From Vermamoeba vermiformis (taxonomy: Eukaryota; Tubulinea; Echinamoebida): a DNA stretch of 64,000 nucleotides. Numbering within the stretch: the stretch's first letter is position 1; every line of letters begins with the position of its first letter. The notes under the pieces are model-generated. The model did no database searches. It saw nothing but the letters and a program-made list of their open reading frames with translations, and was not told where the DNA came from. Shown here piece by piece: positions 60,988 to 64,000 of the stretch. The position numbers were made by a program, and so were the translations under genes. The stretch lies in the NCBI GenBank assembly GCA_045837725.1, contig JBEWZL010000251.1, positions 1 to 64,000 on the forward strand, read 5' to 3'.

Positions 60988-62063
60988 ATGTCGTGGATGG
61001 ACTTCAAGATGGCCTCTGCCAAGAGTAAGTTGGAGTTTGATTGGTGAGGAAATCTTCAACGCCCGTTCCGCTGTAACGCGACGACGGAGTTGCAGGACAT
61101 CGCTCAACCTACAGATTTACCTTTTTTAAGTTCATAACTAACCTTGCCTCGGATTTCAGAGGCCCAACAAATTGCTGAAGACTCCAAGAGAGTCCAAGTC
61201 GGCAAGGCTCAAAAGGGTACTGACGCCAAGGCCACCTCTGTTGCTGATGACTTCCACACCAAGCAAGCCGTTGGTAAGTTCAATTTTTGATTTTGTCCGT
61301 TTTTTTCATCTCCAACCAAAAAAAAAACCCAAAAAATCAATTTAAATCCGCGTTGCGCCGATTTTACCAATCATGAAAATTAGATTTTTTTGCATGACTC
61401 GATTGTCTGAAATTTAGGAATCGGAAATTGTCAGATGCCGAATTTTACCGCAAAGTCCTGATTTTTTGTTTAATCCAGAGGCCCAAAAGAAGAACTCTTA
61501 CTCCAAGAGCAACCAATTGACCCAACAAAAGGGTACTGGTGAGAAGGTTACCTCCGTCGCCGACGACTTCCACACCAAGCACGCCGTTGGTAAGTTACAA
61601 AAAGATTTTCTTTGATCGACCGCAAGAAGCAAAAACTAACTACTTTTAGACGCTCAAAAGAAGAACTCTTACTCCAAGAGCAACCAATTGACTCAACAAA
61701 AGGGTACTGGTGACAACTTGGCTCAACCCAAGGACATTGGCAAGTTCGTTTCTCCCACATCTACTCCTCGCTCTGGCGGTTATGAACAACAACAATCTCA
61801 CTACGAGGAGCCTCAACACCACGAACAACACTACGAGGAGCCTCAACACCACGAGCAACACTACGAGGAACCCGCCCACCAAGAGAGCTACGGTAAATAC
61901 TTGAAATTTTATTTTGTGGATGTATGGAGCCTAACGTATTTTTTCAGGTGGCGGTGAGGAGTACCACCAACAAGAGGAATACCACCAAGAGGAGTACCAA
62001 CAACAAGAAGAGTACGGTGGTGAGGAATACCAACAAGAAGAGTACACTGAAGAGTACCAGTAA
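60988..62063 (+). CDS. Low-complexity protein built from exon-sized repeats
   Basis: The start is ATG at 60988 (MSWMDFKMASAKK, intron after it) and the stop is at 62061-62063. Three successive exons encode a repeat with the pattern AQKKNSYSKSNQLTQQKGTG and VADDFHTKxAV; the exon borders fall at the same place in each repeat, so the gene grew by exon duplication. Copies two and three are nearly identical at DNA level (about 61480-61570 and 61650-61720). The last part is a Gln/Glu/His/Tyr-rich tail (HYEEPQHHEQ twice, then EEYQQEEY-type repeats). It is highly charged, probably disordered, and lacks a signal peptide. Strong start context suggests high expression. A stress or encystation protein is possible, but no family is recognised. 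Poly(A) signal AATAAA at 62193-62198. Confidence 0.75.
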
Positions 62064-62192
62064 ACGGATTCGCCCTTAACTTTTTCTTCGAAGTTCAACT
62101 GCGATAACGAAAAACCTGGTTGTATTTATAAATACGTCTCGACAATAACCTTGCGTGTGTTGTTTGACAAATGCAATCAATCTTGTTACATT

Positions 62193-62198
62193 AATAAA
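62193..62198 (+). promoter_or_regulatory. Polyadenylation signal of the repeat-protein gene
   Basis: AATAAA lies 130 nt after the stop codon in a T/A-rich 3' region. Confidence 0.45.
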
Positions 62199-62487
62199 AA
62201 ATATTGTTTAAATAGAAACCTACCTCCCTAAAATTAGCAACCTTCCCTTCACCGATCGAAAAGCAAGATTAGATGCAGCAAGATCAAGGTATAGATATTT
62301 TTATTTTAAAGATGGCAGCCAAGATTCTACGAGCACAAACCTCGCCTGCCAGCACGTCAGACGGGTTTATTTTTGAAACGTTCTTTTATTGAAGGACACA
62401 GCACCTTCTCTACTTGTAATTCAGTATTATATTATATATTCGTATTGTACATAGTCTATATATTGCATAGTACCGTTAATTTCCGCA
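62199..62487. other. Intergenic region before the acyl-CoA dehydrogenase
   Basis: AT-rich with a TATATATT-like stretch near 62435-62465 about 30-50 bp before the start codon. It probably holds the promoter. No gene seen. Confidence 0.45.
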
Positions 62488-64000
62488 ATGGCAACTCATC
62501 GAAAATTTCATCAGATTGACTCACCAAGGTAATTTATTCTGCACCGCTCAATATATTATTTTAAATTATATTATATCCCTGCCGATGTTAAAAGTGTTTC
62601 AATACTGGTGCTATCTGAAATTTATTGTAAGCTCAGGTCAATTTTAATGAATAATTTTCAGGCTGGGCAATCAATTCGTCGAAGACAGCGGCTTACAATC
62701 ATGTCTCGAGTATTTTGTGCCCAAGGAAACACTTGATAAAATGCGAGGAGGCTTAGAGGAGTGGGGACAACGTTGCGTCGGAGATCTGCAAGAAATGGGT
62801 ACGTGTTGTGCTGCTTTGTACTAACTTGTGCTATGATATTTATAATATTATTTTATATAGGTGATGACGCGGAAGCACATCCTGCTACTGTTACTCATTA
62901 CAATGCTTGGGGTGAGCGCATTGACAAGATCAACACGTAAGTGGATCGCTTCAATTTTGATAGCAACTTGTATCTATAATATATCTTAGCGATTATAAGA
63001 TACCAGCGCATTTCTTAATGACATTTTTGTACTTCATTAGTGCTTGGGGCTACAGACGAATGAAAGAAGTCTATCCCGAGTCAGGCATTCTTGCTGTCGC
63101 TTACGAGCGCCCTTACGGTGAATTCAGCCGATTGCTACAATATAGCATGAGTTACCTTGCCTCTGGAGCTCAGGTAAGCGCAAAAACGGATGAATAGGAT
63201 CTTTCTGACTCACCCACCGTCGCGCGAGTTGGAATCAATCCATGACCTATGTTAAAGAACTTTGGTGGATTAACTCGTATCCGTTAGGGTATTTCGTATT
63301 CTTGCCCTGGCGCTATGACTGACGGCGGTGCTCGTCTCTTGGAGCTCTACTTGAAGTCCAAAGATCAAATGTGCTCATCGAATGCAGGCAAGGTTTGCAA
63401 TTGTTCTCAAAAGAATGCGACTGACAAAGTCGTTCAACTTGCGCGCATGTACTTCGAGGGATTTACTTCGCGAGACCCGAAGAAGTATAAAGACTGCGGC
63501 CAATGGATGACTGAAAAGACTGGTACGTTATAGCTGATCAAGCGCACTTGGCACGCTCTAACTTGTTAATACAAAAGGTGGCTCTGACGTATCGGGCACT
63601 GAAACTATTGCTACTCCTCAACCTGACGGCAGCTACACTTTGTCTGGCTACAAATTCTTCACTTCAGCCACGACCAGTGACGTCACATTCACACTTGCGC
63701 GCATTATTGATCCTGAAGGTACTTGCTTAAGCCAGCGCAATAGTACGCGGTTATTCTAATGTCTTTCTTAGATCCTCAAGGTATCAAGAAGAAGCGTCAA
63801 AAACTCTCCTTGTTCATGCTCGAGTTGCGCGATGAGAATGGCAAGATGAACAACATTTACATTCACAAACTGAAGAACAAGTTCGGCACCAAGTCACTTC
63901 CCACTGCCGAGCTCGAGTTGATCAACTCAAAGGCTTATCTTCTTGGCGAGCCCGAGCAAGGAGTCAAGATGATTTCAACCATCCTGAACATTACCCGTAT
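62488..64000 (+). CDS. Acyl-CoA dehydrogenase family protein (5' part, cut by window end)
   Basis: The start is ATG at 62488 (MATHRKFHQIDSPR, then an intron). At least seven exons are visible to the window end, where the gene continues. Sequence blocks: LEYFVPKETLDKMRGGLEEWG; AWGYRRMKEVYPESG; SYSCPGAMTDGGARLLELYL; WMTEKTGGSDVSGTET, the FAD/substrate-binding motif of the family; GSYTLSGYKFFTSATTSDV; and LARIIDPEDPQG. The order fits the AidB-like/ACAD branch rather than the short mitochondrial enzymes. It would oxidise an acyl-CoA or related compound with FAD. An insertion with Cys residues (CSSNAGKVCNCSQKN) precedes the FAD motif. The catalytic base lies beyond the window. Confidence 0.85.

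Overview
The window is eukaryotic. Genes are broken by many short AT-rich introns (mostly 40-120 nt, GTAAG...AG), genes are tightly packed on both strands, and the only telomere-like tract is CCCTAA/TTAGGG. The gene set (exportin-6, ZW10, neuroguidin, squalene synthase, a Rho-BTB-Kelch protein, an ABCG transporter with a cysteine-rich ectodomain, a TKL-type receptor kinase) suggests a free-living unikont protist, most likely an amoebozoan. The lineage is inferred; no marker gene proves it.

Layout. (1) 1-6.3 kb is a gene-poor array of short hairpin-bearing units. Two copies of a higher-order repeat of about 1.245 kb lie at about 66-1256 and 1279-2470. A Ginger/Tdd-4-type DNA transposon (2564-5184, 4-bp target duplication) sits inside a hairpin of the same family. 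A second array of four nested hairpins with compensating stem changes lies at about 5345-5900. A three-repeat interstitial telomere tract at 6547-6565 separates this block from the genes. (2) 6.7-10.9 kb is one unrecognised multi-exon gene. (3) 10968-15422 is a complete-looking 4.46-kb DNA transposon with 71-bp terminal inverted repeats, an 8-bp target duplication, a DDE transposase gene and a divergent second gene of unknown role. (4) 15.5-19.3 kb holds a divergent histone H3 variant, an acidic unknown protein and a small ankyrin-like protein. (5) 19.38-19.73 kb is an array of perfect 26-bp palindromes with a 51-51-57 bp rhythm, followed by an odd AT-rich stretch to about 21 kb. (6) 21-64 kb is a dense housekeeping region: ABCG transporter, XPO6, NGDN, squalene synthase, a TVP38/DedA membrane protein, a membrane-linked methyltransferase-like protein, a PHD-finger/HTH protein, ZW10, a double-SPRY/F-box-like protein, Rho-BTB-Kelch, propeller-Ig-TKL receptor kinase, tandem Cu/Zn superoxide dismutase, an exon-repeat low-complexity protein and the start of an acyl-CoA dehydrogenase.

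The housekeeping genes do not form one pathway. Several touch membranes and traffic: ZW10 (ER-Golgi tethering and kinetochore), the TVP38-like protein, the Rho-BTB signalling protein and the surface ABCG, kinase and superoxide dismutase proteins. The best candidates for something undescribed are the hairpin arrays of the first 6 kb. Their units carry minus-strand splice-like borders, their stems are kept while loops or whole stem sequences change, and no reading frame is kept between copies. That pattern fits selection on RNA or DNA structure rather than on protein. The palindrome array at 19.4 kb is the second candidate.
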